A stretch of DNA of 64,000 bases from Brevibacterium jeotgali (GCF_900169175.1 NZ_FXZM01000005.1:1-64000); one strand, 5' to 3'. Shown: positions 25,736 to 34,245, counted from the stretch's first letter. Notes: generated by a model from the letters alone, not told the origin. Program-made: numbers and translations.

Positions 25736-26130
25736 GCGTCCTCCTTGAGTTCACGAAGGTGATCCGCGAGCACGAGTGCGTGGTTCTCCTCCTCGTCCTT
25801 CGCCGCGTACAGGAGCACCAGCAGGTCCTCCTCTGATGCGGCGAAGCGGTCCAGCAGATCCTGCGGTGCGTCGGTGCGCCGCAGTTCGGCTTCGTAGGCC
25901 TCGGCGAAGTTGTGGAAGGTGAGGTGCCCGCTGTGGAATCGGCGGCGCAGATCGTCCGACGGTGCGACGTCACGGTCCCAGTCGTCGTGACCGAGCGCGG
26001 ACTTCGCCACTCCCCGCGGCCACAGCCGGTCCACCAGTACGCGATAGCCATCGGGCTGGTCATCGCGGTGCAGCCGGACAGCAGCGATGCCGGCGGAGTC
26101 GTCGGTCTCCATCGTCTCGTCGTCGCCCAT
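25732..26130 (-). CDS. DUF488 family protein
   Basis: 132 residues with the family pattern: 'GYRVLVDRLWPRGV' near the N-terminus, 'W..DVAPSDDLRRRFH', and the C-terminal 'LLVLLYAAKDEEENHALVLADHL'. This matches DUF488 (YeaO-like) proteins, whose biochemical role is unsettled. The upstream start ATG 26130 gives a short acidic leader; METDDSAG at 26112 is an alternative. It begins the leftward unit DUF488 - cyclodeaminase-like - GNAT. Confidence 0.85.
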   Translation of the reverse strand: MGDDETMETDDSAGIAAVRLHRDDQPDGYRVLVDRLWPRGVAKSALGHDDWDRDVAPSDDLRRRFHSGHLTFHNFAEAYEAELRRTDAPQDLLDRFAASEEDLLVLLYAAKDEEENHALVLADHLRELKEDA

Positions 26131-26177
26131 GCACCCACGCTACTCGGATCGGGGCAGGGCTGCGAGTGCGGACGGCG

Positions 26178-26229
26178 GGTGTGACGAGCAGGTGTGACGG
26201 GCCGGTGTGACGGGCCGGTGTGAGGGGTG
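26178..26229. repeat. 13-bp tandem repeat, four units
   Basis: GGTGTGACGGGCC occurs twice exactly and twice with two to four changes, in the divergent gap between DUF488 and the aldehyde dehydrogenase. A 13-base period places copies on different faces of the helix. Confidence 0.8.
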
Positions 26230-26345
26230 AGTGCGAGAGCCAGTGCGGACGTCTTCGGGTGGTGAGACGGCCACGGGCAGTGTGGTCCAGGGCACGTAGA
26301 CTGACACCCGTCCGGAACTCACCGTCCAAACTAGGAGGAGACGAC

Positions 26346-27812
26346 GTGGATCTGACTCCGATCATCGAGAAGCTCAATACGGGACTGTTCATCAACGGCC
26401 AGTGGCGGGACGCCGAGGGCGACCGCACGCTGGAGGTCCGCAATCCCGCGAACGGATCGGTCATCACGACGATCGCCGACGCGTCCGAGGCGGACGCACT
26501 CGACGCGATCAACGCTGCACGGGACGCACAGGCCGGCTGGGCGGCGACCGCTCCGCGCGAACGAGCAGAGATCCTCCGCCGCGCCTTCGACCTGCTCCAC
26601 GAGCGCGCTGACGACATCGCAGCCATCATGACCGCGGAGATGGGCAAGCCACTCGCCGAATCGAAGGGCGAGGTGGCCTACGGCGCCGAGTTCTTCCGCT
26701 GGTTCTCCGAGGAGGCCGTCCGTGTGGGCGGCGACTTCGTCCAGTCGACGGACGGCAAGAACCGCCTCATGATCTCCAAGGAGCCCGTGGGCCCCTGTGT
26801 GCTCATCACTCCGTGGAACTTCCCCCTGGCGATGGGCACGCGCAAGATCGGTCCCGCGATCGCTGCCGGCTGCACGATGGTGCTCAAGCCCGCACAGCTG
26901 ACCCCGCTCACGTCGTTCATGCTCGTCGAGGCCCTGCGCGACGCGGGTCTGCCCGATGGCGTCCTGAACGTCGTGACCTCCTCCTCCGCGCGACGCGTCG
27001 TCACGCCGTGGATGGAATCCGGGATCGCCCGCAAGATCTCCTTCACCGGGTCGACCGAGGTCGGCGTCAACCTCATGAAGCAGGCTGCTGACAGCGTCAT
27101 GAAGACATCGATGGAGCTGGGCGGCAACGCACCGTTCCTCGTCATGGACGATGCAGACGTCGACGCAGCGGTGGAGGGCGCGGTCCTCGCGAAGATGCGC
27201 AACAACGGCGAGGCCTGCACCGCCGCGAACCGCATCTACGTCCAGAAGCCGGTCGCTGAGGAGTTCTCGCGCAAGCTGGCAGAGCGCATCGGAAGCATGA
27301 AGGTGGGCGACGGTCTGGCCGACGGCACCCAGGTGGGACCGCTCGTCGACCAGGACCAGCTGGACAAGGTCGCGGAACTCGTCGACCAGGCAGTGGGCGC
27401 CGGTGCCACGGTGCTCACCGGCGGCCAGAAGGTCGACGGCGACGGGTACTTCTTCGCCCCGACCGTGCTGACCGACATCCCGGAGAACGCCACGCTGCGC
27501 GTGGAGGAGATCTTCGGGCCGGTCGCCCCCATCGTCACGTTCGAGACGGACGACGAAGCGATCGAGCTGGCGAATGGCACGGAGTACGGCCTGGCCTCCT
27601 ATCTCTTCTGCACGGATCTCGAGCGCTCGCTGGGCCTGTCGGAGCGTATCGAGTCCGGCATGGTCGGCCTCAACACCGGCCTGGTGTCCAACCCGGCGGC
27701 ACCGTTCGGCGGCGTCAAGCATTCCGGTCTGGGCCGTGAGGGCGGCACGTCCGGCATCGACGAGTACCTCGAGACGAAGTACGTCGCAGTCCCGCGCGCG
27801 AACGCGACGTGA
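26346..27812 (+). CDS. gabD: NAD(P)+-dependent succinate-semialdehyde-type dehydrogenase
   Basis: 488 residues of the ALDH superfamily. 'LITPWNFPLAMGTRKIGPAIAAGCT' and 'KPAQLTPLTS' bind cofactor, the general base Glu is at about 257 in 'MELGGNAPF', and the nucleophile Cys at about 291 in 'NNGEACTAANR'. The EACTAANR run is typical of the SSADH (GabD) subgroup. It oxidises succinate semialdehyde or a related aldehyde to the acid; the gene name is by motif only. GTG 26346 has AGGAGGAG upstream and starts the conserved region. It is monocistronic, ending in a 22-bp hairpin. Confidence 0.9.
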   Translation: MDLTPIIEKLNTGLFINGQWRDAEGDRTLEVRNPANGSVITTIADASEADALDAINAARDAQAGWAATAPRERAEILRRAFDLLHERADDIAAIMTAEMGKPLAESKGEVAYGAEFFRWFSEEAVRVGGDFVQSTDGKNRLMISKEPVGPCVLITPWNFPLAMGTRKIGPAIAAGCTMVLKPAQLTPLTSFMLVEALRDAGLPDGVLNVVTSSSARRVVTPWMESGIARKISFTGSTEVGVNLMKQAADSVMKTSMELGGNAPFLVMDDADVDAAVEGAVLAKMRNNGEACTAANRIYVQKPVAEEFSRKLAERIGSMKVGDGLADGTQVGPLVDQDQLDKVAELVDQAVGAGATVLTGGQKVDGDGYFFAPTVLTDIPENATLRVEEIFGPVAPIVTFETDDEAIELANGTEYGLASYLFCTDLERSLGLSERIESGMVGLNTGLVSNPAAPFGGVKHSGLGREGGTSGIDEYLETKYVAVPRANAT

Positions 27813-27850
27813 CACACACCGTCTCCTGACGCGCACAGCGACGGCGGCAT

Positions 27851-27898
27851 GAAGAAGGCCCCCGCCCACGTGGAATCACGTGGGCGGGGGCCTTCTTC
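27851..27898. terminator. 22-bp perfect hairpin, bidirectional terminator
   Basis: 27851-27872 pairs completely with 27877-27898 around loop GAAT (GAAGAAGGCCCCCGCCCACG plus TG). It lies between convergent ALDH and SepX/GlpR-like genes. With GAAG/CTTC at the ends it gives a short pyrimidine tail in both directions. Confidence 0.85.
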
Positions 27899-27923
27899 GC
27901 TGCGCGATCGGGCCCCGCTGCCC

Positions 27924-29783
27924 TCAGGCGCGCCGGCGGGCGAGGATGTCGCCCAGCTGTGGGGGCTGCTCCGCAGCCGGTGCGGTGCTGCGACCACGGC
28001 TGCTGCCGCTGCCCCGGATGGCCGCGCGGCCGTGGCCCAGAGGACCCTCCGACCCGGTGGCCGTCTCTGTCGTGGACCGGGTCGAGCGGACACTCTCATC
28101 GCGCGCCGCGTCAGCGAGCGCAGGACGGTAGCCGAGCTCTTCAGCGAACTGCGCGGCGAGCGATTCGTGGTTCGTGGGCGCCAGCGAGTAGGACGAGGCG
28201 TCGGCGACGACGGGTGAAGGCTCGTCCCGCTCGGCGACGGGAGCGTCGACGTACGTGGGAGTCGGCAGGGCGGTCGGGGTCCACTCCCCCGGCGCACGAC
28301 GCCGTGCCAGCGATTCGGCGATGGTCGGCGCTTCCGGCTCCGGAAGCGCCGAGGCTGCGAAGACCGACCGGGTACGGCTCGCCACGGTGGGCTGAGCGGA
28401 AGCGTCGGGTCCGGGCCTGTCCGCTTCCGAGAAGTCCGTGCGGGCCTGCGCGGAGTCTGTCTGCGGGGCTTCGGTCTGCTCGGCTGAATCGCGCTCGGCG
28501 TCGGTCTGCTCTGCCTCTGCCTGGGCGTCTGCCTCTGGCTGGGCATCTGCCTCTGCCTGGGCGTCTCCGGCAGCCGCGGCGTCGCGGACGATCGGGATGT
28601 CCGCAGTGATGGGATCGTCCACGTCGATCGCCGTACGCGCAGCAGTCGGCGCAGCGGCACGTTCCTGTGGGTCGGGACGAGCCCGGTCCACAGTCGACAT
28701 CCGGCCCACAGTCGAAGCCGGGCGCTCAGGCGAGGTGGCGCGGGCACGAGGAGCCGAGTCCGCCTCAGCGGTCATGCCGCGGCGCAGGACCCGGATCTCC
28801 CTGTTGAGCGCGCGCACCAGCCCGAGACTGGCGAGCCCCAGTGCGGCCGTGACGACCGGTACGCCCCAGGGCATCGATCCGAAGACGACGAAGCCCACGA
28901 AGACGAGAGTCAGCAGCGCCAGACCGATCACGGCGAGGCCGCAGAAGGGCAGCACTGCCCGGAGCGTGCGCACGCGCTTCCGTGCCGACGCGTCCATCGT
29001 CGGACGGCCGGCGCCGGGGCGGTGGCCGCTTCCGCGCCCCCTGCCGTGGTGCGTGTGCGGACGAGAGCCGCCCGGTGACGGGTGCGACGACGAGCCCGAC
29101 CCCGTACGCCCCGACGAGGGCTGTGCGAGGCGTGCGCGGATGTCCGCCGGGAGCGCGCTCGGCATGCGCTCGGCGGCTGCGGCGACACGTCGAGGAGCAG
29201 GGCGGTGCGAGGAGTTCATGGGAAGGTCCATCGTTTCGGTTTCAGTGGATCCGGTGGATCCTGCGGAGGCGACGACTGTCGTCCCTGCGGGGGCGAAGGC
29301 GAGGACGTCCGCGGTGCCGGTGGCACTGCGGACGGCAGAGGATGTCGGAGCTGAGAGATCGAGCGGAGCGGACTGCCCCACCGCCATCGGCAGGGCTGCT
29401 GCGTCGCTCTCCCACCCCGGTGGGCCATGGGCGTCCGTCTCCGCCCCGTCGTCCCGACTCCCGTCGGAGGCACTGCGCGGCGTGTGGGAGCCACCGACCA
29501 CTTCCAGCGCGGGGCCCTCCGTCCGGAGACTCAGCTGGGGTGCTGCCCGTGAGGTCTCCACGCCCGGCACCGGCAGGTCGATCCCGGCCGGGTGCGAACC
29601 GCCTCGCAGCAGATGCGGGCGCGAAGCATCCGTCGTGCAGCGCGGAGTGCGGTCGACCTCGACGGTCTGTGCCCGGTCCGGAAGCCGCTCCTCATGCCTC
29701 TCAGCACTGCGCTTGAGGATTGCGGGCACGATGACGGCAAACAGCACTGCTGCGAGAAGCAGGAAGGCGATGCTCGTGTCCAC
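27924..29783 (-). CDS. SepX/GlpR-like divisome membrane protein
   Basis: 619 residues. One helix at the very N-terminus (IAFLLLAAVLFAVIVPAI), a cytoplasmic 'LKRSAERHEERL' start, a disordered stretch of about 240 residues, two adjacent helices near 282-328, and a second disordered tail of about 290 residues with AQAEADAQPEADAQ repeats. This 1+2 topology, and the place beside rimJ and galU, match the actinobacterial SepX (Streptomyces) / GlpR (Corynebacterium) proteins, which act at the division septum; GlpR is the receptor for the gephyrin-like Glp. The assignment rests on topology and synteny. GTG start with a weak SD. The tail is longer than I would expect. Confidence 0.6.
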   Translation of the reverse strand: MDTSIAFLLLAAVLFAVIVPAILKRSAERHEERLPDRAQTVEVDRTPRCTTDASRPHLLRGGSHPAGIDLPVPGVETSRAAPQLSLRTEGPALEVVGGSHTPRSASDGSRDDGAETDAHGPPGWESDAAALPMAVGQSAPLDLSAPTSSAVRSATGTADVLAFAPAGTTVVASAGSTGSTETETMDLPMNSSHRPAPRRVAAAAERMPSALPADIRARLAQPSSGRTGSGSSSHPSPGGSRPHTHHGRGRGSGHRPGAGRPTMDASARKRVRTLRAVLPFCGLAVIGLALLTLVFVGFVVFGSMPWGVPVVTAALGLASLGLVRALNREIRVLRRGMTAEADSAPRARATSPERPASTVGRMSTVDRARPDPQERAAAPTAARTAIDVDDPITADIPIVRDAAAAGDAQAEADAQPEADAQAEAEQTDAERDSAEQTEAPQTDSAQARTDFSEADRPGPDASAQPTVASRTRSVFAASALPEPEAPTIAESLARRRAPGEWTPTALPTPTYVDAPVAERDEPSPVVADASSYSLAPTNHESLAAQFAEELGYRPALADAARDESVRSTRSTTETATGSEGPLGHGRAAIRGSGSSRGRSTAPAAEQPPQLGDILARRRA

Positions 29784-29868
29784 GAGACCAACCTTAGATT
29801 CGCAGGCGCGGTCACGATCGGATCACCACCCGCGTGTCTCCGATGTTTTCGCTGGAAGTGACCGTGAA

Positions 29869-29884
29869 GGGCTCTGAAGAGCCC
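29869..29884. terminator. Small hairpin in the RimJ - SepX gap
   Basis: GGGCTCT-GA-AGAGCCC, 22 bases beyond the RimJ stop (29906) on the minus strand. It may end the galU-rimJ transcript or sit in the leader of the membrane protein. Confidence 0.4.
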
Positions 29885-29905
29885 CGATCTCCACTGCAGG
29901 AGGCC

Positions 29906-30592
29906 TCAGTCGTCGTCGAGCGGCGACAGGGGGCCCGCGTCCGGCACGATGTCATCGCCCGTCTCCTCCTGCACGATCGGACCGCTCTCACCCGCGCGCA
30001 GACCTCCGGTGAGTCCCTGCTCCCGGGCGTACCAGTGCATGAGTCCGAACGGGACGTCCTCACTCAGCAGGCTGAACACGCGGTGGTCTCGCCAGTCGCC
30101 GTCGATGTGCATATAGCGCTCCCGCACACCCTCGTCCCGGAAGCCCAGCTTCTCCACCACCCGCAGGCTCGCCGCGTTCTCCGGGCGGATCGCGACCTCC
30201 ATCCGGTGCAGTCCTGCGGCGAAGCAGTGGTCGGTCGCCAGCGCGACCGCGACGGGCATGCATCCCCGCCCGGCGACGCGTCGATCGATCCAGTAGCCCA
30301 GGCTCGCGGATGCCAGGGACCCCCACTGGAATCCGGAGACCGTGAGCTGCCCGCGGAAGCGGCCGTCCACCTGGAGCGCGAACGGCAGCGACCGGCCTTC
30401 GCGTCCGCTGCGTGCCGACGTGCTGCGCACCTCCGCGAAGCCCGGCGCGCGCCACGTGGGATCCGGGACAGTCGCTTCCCACGGACGCAGCCAGTCAGCA
30501 TTGGCCTTGCGGACCTCGACGTACTCGCGGCGGTCGCCGCGACGCAGAGGGCGCAGCAGCAGAGGACCCCAACTCAGCTCCGTCGGCCACAT
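29906..30592 (-). CDS. RimJ/RimL-type GNAT acetyltransferase
   Basis: 228 residues. 'LLLRPLRRGDRREYVEVRKANADWLRPWEAT' is the RimJ N-terminus, 'FRGQLTVSGFQWGSLASASLGYWIDRRVAGRG' the central sheet, then 'HRMEVAIRPENAASLRVVEKLGFRDEGVRERYMHIDGDWRDH', the classic RimJ/RimL/YdaF end. It N-acetylates a protein terminus or another amine; ribosomal protein is the default guess. A tail of about 40 acidic residues follows. ATG 30592 has GAGGGG upstream, better than the GTG ten codons earlier. It follows galU directly; the MoeA-like gene often found between them elsewhere is missing. Confidence 0.85.
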   Translation of the reverse strand: MWPTELSWGPLLLRPLRRGDRREYVEVRKANADWLRPWEATVPDPTWRAPGFAEVRSTSARSGREGRSLPFALQVDGRFRGQLTVSGFQWGSLASASLGYWIDRRVAGRGCMPVAVALATDHCFAAGLHRMEVAIRPENAASLRVVEKLGFRDEGVRERYMHIDGDWRDHRVFSLLSEDVPFGLMHWYAREQGLTGGLRAGESGPIVQEETGDDIVPDAGPLSPLDDD

Positions 30593-30622
30593 CCGGTCAC
30601 CCCTCGGATACCGCGGACGCAC

Positions 30623-31525
30623 TCAATCGTCGAGGTCCGCAACGAATTCCTTCAGCCAGGCACGGAGATCCGCGCCCAGGTCCTCACGGCGACTGGCGAG
30701 CTGGATCACCGCCTGGATGTAGGCGAGCTTGTCACCGGTGTCATAGCGATCGCCGGTGAACACGACTCCGTAGACGCCCTGTTCCGGTGTCCCGGCAAGG
30801 TCCTTGAGCGCGTCCGTCAGCTGGATCTCGTCGCCGCGGCCGGGCGCGGTCCGGTGCAGCACCGGGAAGATCTCCGGCGCCAGCACGTACCGGCCGATCA
30901 CCGCGAGGTTCGACGGCGCGTCCTCAGGAGCCGGCTTCTCCACGAGGTCGGTGATCCTGACGACGCCGTCGATGTCCGTCTGCTCGACGGCCGCGCAGCC
31001 GTACATGTCGATCGATTCCTGCGGAACCTCCATGAGCGCCACGACGCACCCACCGGTCTGCTCGTGCACGTCGATCATCGTCGGGAGGATCGGGCTGCGC
31101 TCGTCGATGAGGTCATCGCCCAGCAGTACGGCGAAGGGCTCCCGGCCCACATGATGCTCGCCCTTGAGCACTGCGTGCCCCAGCCCCAGCGGGTCGCCCT
31201 GGCGGACGAAGTGGATGTCGGCGAGCTCGGAGGACTCGCGGATCAGTTCGAGCTTCGCGTCGTCGCCCTTCGCCCGCAGAGCCGCTTCGAGGCCGTCGAC
31301 GCGGTCGAAGTGGTCTTCGAGCGGCCGCTTGTTGCGGCCGGTGACCATGAGGATGTCGGTGAGACCGGCGTGCACCGCCTCTTCGACGACGTACTGGATC
31401 GCCGGCTTGTCGACGACAGGAAGCATCTCCTTGGGTGTCGCCTTCGTCGCCGGCAGGAATCGTGTCCCCAGGCCGGCGACGGGCACGACGGCCTTGCGCA
31501 CCGCTGCGGTTTCGTTCTTCGACAT
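30623..31525 (-). CDS. galU: UTP-glucose-1-phosphate uridylyltransferase
   Basis: 300 residues. Nucleotide-binding 'VPVAGLGTRFLPATKATPKEMLP' (split by G-L-G-T-R-F), 'VDKPAIQYVVEEA', 'TGRNKRPLEDHFD', 'FVRQGDPLGLGHAVL' and 'LLGDDLI' are all diagnostic of GalU. The reaction is UTP + glucose-1-P to UDP-glucose + PPi, feeding cell wall and glycan synthesis. ATG 31525 lies seven bases after TAGAAT with no SD, so the mRNA is probably leaderless; an in-frame ATG at 31534 would lie inside the -10. Divergent from 5-FCL, convergent order with RimJ downstream. Confidence 0.95.
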   Translation of the reverse strand: MSKNETAAVRKAVVPVAGLGTRFLPATKATPKEMLPVVDKPAIQYVVEEAVHAGLTDILMVTGRNKRPLEDHFDRVDGLEAALRAKGDDAKLELIRESSELADIHFVRQGDPLGLGHAVLKGEHHVGREPFAVLLGDDLIDERSPILPTMIDVHEQTGGCVVALMEVPQESIDMYGCAAVEQTDIDGVVRITDLVEKPAPEDAPSNLAVIGRYVLAPEIFPVLHRTAPGRGDEIQLTDALKDLAGTPEQGVYGVVFTGDRYDTGDKLAYIQAVIQLASRREDLGADLRAWLKEFVADLDD

Positions 31526-31532
31526 GCTGGTC

Positions 31533-31538
31533 ATTCTA
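31533..31538 (-). promoter_or_regulatory. -10 element of galU (leaderless)
   Basis: TAGAAT on the minus strand, seven bases before the galU ATG. The expected transcription start coincides with the A of the start codon. Confidence 0.6.
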
Positions 31539-31549
31539 AGCTGGGGACG

Positions 31550-32221
31550 ATGAGCACATCGGGTCCTTCTGCAAAATCCGCGCTGAGAGCGACGATCCGC
31601 GCGCGTCGCACCGCTCGCGTCGATGCGTCGCGCGCGGATGACGAAGGAGCGCCCGGCGTCTATGCCGCGCATGTCGCAGAGCTCGTCCGTTCGATGCGGC
31701 CCGCCGCTGTCGTCGGCTATGCGGCTCTGCCGGGCGAGCCGAGCCTCGATGCCGCGCTCCGGATGCTCCTCCGCACGCAGACGCCCGTCCTCCTCCCCGC
31801 CACGCGGAAGGGCGAGCCCCTGCAGCTGGGGCAAGTGACCGGCCCTCTCGACGATCTGCCCCGCGGCACGTGGGACATCCGGGAGCCGGCCGATCCCCTT
31901 CCCGCTCCCGAGGCCCTCGGACAGGTCCCAGATGCAGATGCTGCTGGCGACGGGGAGACGATCCTGGTGCTCGTCCCCGGCCTGTCGTATGACACCCGGG
32001 GGATCCGCCTGGGCAATGGAGGCGGGTTCTACGACCGGACCTTCGGCCCGCAGGGCCAGTTCGCGGACGGGCCCCTGGAACGACTGCGGGCGCGCCTTCG
32101 CTTCGTGGGCGTCTGCTGGGACGAGGAGCGCACCGATGGTCTGCCGCGCGCGGCATGGGACCTCACGGTCCGTGCGGTCCTCACGGAGACGGGCACGCAT
32201 CTCGTGAGTTCCGACACCTGA
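31550..32221 (+). CDS. 5-formyltetrahydrofolate cyclo-ligase
   Basis: 223 residues. The signature 'VLVPGLSYDTRGIRLGNGGGFYDR' region (split: GLSYDTRGIRLG, GNGGGFYDRTF) is the folate/ATP-site motif of 5-FCL, and 'YAALPGEPSLDAALRMLL' and 'LLPATRKGEPLQ' match the N-terminal half. The usual Gly/Tyr of GYYDR reads GFYDR. It converts 5-formyl-THF to 5,10-methenyl-THF with ATP. ATG 31550 has GGGGA four bases upstream. Only 24 bases separate it from the divergent galU start. It is followed by fmdB after 60 bases. Confidence 0.9.
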   Translation: MSTSGPSAKSALRATIRARRTARVDASRADDEGAPGVYAAHVAELVRSMRPAAVVGYAALPGEPSLDAALRMLLRTQTPVLLPATRKGEPLQLGQVTGPLDDLPRGTWDIREPADPLPAPEALGQVPDADAAGDGETILVLVPGLSYDTRGIRLGNGGGFYDRTFGPQGQFADGPLERLRARLRFVGVCWDEERTDGLPRAAWDLTVRAVLTETGTHLVSSDT

Positions 32222-32281
32222 CGCTCCGCTGGGAAGGCGGGCGCACTATCATTCAGAGGGTCCCTGTCGTGAAAGGTCACA

Positions 32282-32659
32282 ATGCCCACCTATTCTTACC
32301 GTTGCAAGAACTGCGATCACGCGTTCGACATCCACCAGAGCTTCTCCGACGATGCGCTCACGGCCTGCCCGTCATGCGGCGAGGAACGGCTGCGGAAGGT
32401 GTTCGGCTCCGTGGGCGTCAGCTTCAAGGGGTCCGGCTTCTACGCGACCGATTCCCGCTCGAGCACCAGCGCCAGCACCCCCGGGTCATCCGACTCGTCG
32501 TCGTCATCCGACGCGTCGTCGTCCGACTCGTCGTCGTCATCCGACGCGTCGTCCTCCTCATCGGAGTCGGCCTCATCGGACTCCTCACCGTCCTCGTCAT
32601 CGGATTCCGGCGGTGCCGCGACGAAGACCGCGGCGGCTTCAGCCCCTGCTGCCAGCTGA
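32282..32659 (+). CDS. FmdB/Ruc-like zinc-ribbon protein with Ser/Asp-rich tail
   Basis: 125 residues. The N-terminal FmdB zinc ribbon has C8-x-x-C11 and C29-x-x-C32 (MPTYSYRCKNC, TACPSCGEE), then 'LRKVFGSVGVSFKGSGFYATD', the family's conserved end. From about 57 the protein is a disordered tail of nearly pure Ser with Asp and Glu. The layout (ribbon plus disordered tail, next to 5-FCL and galU) is that of mycobacterial Rv0991c/Ruc, a redox-regulated chaperone partner of Hsp70; the same role is inferred here. GAAAGG precedes the ATG. The tail DNA is a TCGTCGTCATCCGACGCG-type repeat. Confidence 0.85.
   Translation: MPTYSYRCKNCDHAFDIHQSFSDDALTACPSCGEERLRKVFGSVGVSFKGSGFYATDSRSSTSASTPGSSDSSSSSDASSSDSSSSSDASSSSSESASSDSSPSSSSDSGGAATKTAAASAPAAS
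32489..32563. repeat. Coding tandem repeat in the fmdB tail
   Basis: Copies of TCGTCGTCATCCGACGCG and shorter TCGTCGTCC units encode SSSSDA / SSDS steps. The repeat keeps the reading frame (multiples of three). Confidence 0.7.
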
Positions 32660-32728
32660 CTGCGGGGCATCTGACGCACAGACGCAGCTGCAGCACCTGT
32701 CGCACCACTTGCGGTCACAGGTTCCCGT

Positions 32729-32768
32729 CCAGAGGCGGCCTCCATCCACAGACGGAGGCCGCCTCTGG
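32729..32768. terminator. 15-bp perfect hairpin between fmdB and SAF gene
   Basis: CCAGAGGCGGCCTCC (32729-32743) pairs fully with 32754-32768; loop ATCCACAGAC. It lies 70 bases after the fmdB stop, before the SAF gene. Confidence 0.7.
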
Positions 32769-32800
32769 CGGACAGCGGCGCGCCCCGGCACAGTCAGGGC

Positions 32801-33475
32801 ATGGACGTCCTCACCTCGCTGCGCACCGGACTCAGCCGACCTCGCGTGCTGCTCACCCGCATTCCCGCACGTCCGGTCGGCGTGGTGCTCCTCTGCGTCG
32901 CCACCGCGCTCGCGGCCTGGATGCTCGTGCCGCGCACCGGGACGGAAGAGGTGCTCGTCGCCGCGCACGACCTCGCACCCGGCACCTCCCTGCAGCCGAG
33001 CGATGTGCGGGTCGCCGACTATCCACCGGATCTCGCCCCCGCAGACGCGCTGACAGAGTCGTCCGACGTCGCTGTGGCGGTCACCGGCGGGGCCATCGCG
33101 TCCGGCACTCCCCTGACCTCTGCGTCCCTCGTCGGGCCCGATAGCGGGATCCGCCCGGAGGGCACGGTCCTCGCCCCCACCGTGTTCGGCGATTCCCAGG
33201 CTGTCTCCGTGGTCCGCCCGGGCCATCGCCTCCGGGTCTTCACCGCGAAGGACGGAGCCGGCGACGCGGGCGCGGAAGCGGACGAAGCCGGACTGCCCGG
33301 AGCAGCAGACAGCCCCGACGCCCTCCTCAGCGACGCAGTCGTCACTGCTGTCCACACCCCGACGGGCGGTATGGGACAGGGCTCGACAGTCGTGACGCTC
33401 GCGATCTCCGAGGAGGAGGCCGCAGCACTCGCACACGAAGCAGGCTCGTACCTCACCTTCGCTCTTCTCAACTGA
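32801..33475 (+). CDS. SAF-domain membrane-anchored protein (CpaB/RcpC-like)
   Basis: 224 residues. One membrane helix near 28-45 (VGVVLLCVATALAAWML), then an SAF domain: 'EVLVAAHDLAPGTSLQPSDVRVADYPPDLAP' and 'IASGTPLTSASLV', the pattern shared by FlgA and CpaB. The rest holds an Ala/Gly/Glu-rich loop and a second barrel-like part ending 'AAALAHEAGSYLTFALLN'. CpaB proteins help assemble Flp pili; in actinobacteria such SAF proteins often lie next to fmdB and mscL without pilus genes, and their role there is unknown. No pilus genes are seen here. The SD is weak. Confidence 0.75.
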   Translation: MDVLTSLRTGLSRPRVLLTRIPARPVGVVLLCVATALAAWMLVPRTGTEEVLVAAHDLAPGTSLQPSDVRVADYPPDLAPADALTESSDVAVAVTGGAIASGTPLTSASLVGPDSGIRPEGTVLAPTVFGDSQAVSVVRPGHRLRVFTAKDGAGDAGAEADEAGLPGAADSPDALLSDAVVTAVHTPTGGMGQGSTVVTLAISEEEAAALAHEAGSYLTFALLN

Positions 33476-33573
33476 TCTATCGACGCAGGTCCGGCACGTC
33501 GCCGGCGCTGCCCAGCGCCGCAGCAGCCATGCTCCCCCGACGTGACGTCGCACACGGCGGAAGCCCCGATGCT

Positions 33574-33601
33574 TTGCACAGGTGACCGACATGTGTAATC
33601 T
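33574..33601 (+). promoter_or_regulatory. Candidate mscL promoter
   Basis: TTGCAC (33574-33579), 16 bases, TAATCT (33596-33601). It would give a 5' leader of about 150 bases before mscL, with no ORF and only a weak hairpin upstream at 33503-33520. Confidence 0.5.
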
Positions 33602-33759
33602 CGTGGCTCGCAGTACTGTAGAAAGCGCTGAGCCCCGTCATGGACGTGATCGTCGGCTCCCGCGCCGCTCCGTCCCATCGAACACGACACTGCGAATCAC
33701 CGCCGGCGAATGCCCCTTCAGCCAGATCCGACGGCGCGGTTGCGAAAGGACCACTCGAA

Positions 33760-34206
33760 ATGTTCCAAGGCTTCAAGGATTTCATCCTCCGTGGCAATGT
33801 CATCGAACTGGCGACCGCGGTCATCATCGGTGGCGCCTTCACGGCGATCGTCACCGCGATCTCCGACAAGGTCATCAACCCGATGATCGCCGCGCTGGGT
33901 TCCCCGGACATGGGCGGGCTGGGCTTCCGGATCCGTCCGGACGTCGAGGCGACCTTCGTCGATCTGGGCGCCGTCATCACTGCGGCCGTCAACTTCGTGA
34001 TCATCGCCGCAGTCGTGTACTTCATCATCATCATGCCGATGAACAAGGTCTCCGAGATGCGCAAGCGCGGGGTCGGCGAGGACGAGATCCCGCCGTCCAG
34101 CGAAGAACTCCTCGCCGAGATCCGCGACCTCCTGTCGCACGGCCGACAGATGCAGGTCCCGGACCAGCGAACCGACGGCGACTCCCCCGACGTACCGCGC
34201 CACTGA
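33760..34206 (+). CDS. mscL: Large-conductance mechanosensitive channel
   Basis: 148 residues. 'MFQGFKDFILRGNVIELATAVIIGGAFTAIV' (split at residue 16) is the N-terminal amphipathic helix and first membrane helix with the conserved RGNV..LA motif. 'VNFVIIAAVVYFIIIMPMNK' is the second helix, and a cytoplasmic bundle with 'LLAEIRDLL' closes it. It opens under membrane tension to release solutes on hypo-osmotic shock. GAAAGGA eight bases upstream fixes ATG 33760; an open frame upstream is not part of it. It is followed by an 18-bp hairpin. Confidence 0.95.
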   Translation: MFQGFKDFILRGNVIELATAVIIGGAFTAIVTAISDKVINPMIAALGSPDMGGLGFRIRPDVEATFVDLGAVITAAVNFVIIAAVVYFIIIMPMNKVSEMRKRGVGEDEIPPSSEELLAEIRDLLSHGRQMQVPDQRTDGDSPDVPRH

Positions 34207-34245
34207 GTCTGGCTGCATCACGTCAGTGCGGCAGGCTCCGCCGCT

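Noticed and set aside
32801-33475. Flp pilus locus, from the CpaB-like SAF domain
   Set aside because: No TadA, prepilin or other pilus gene in the surrounding 10 kb; the fmdB-SAF-mscL order is a housekeeping arrangement.
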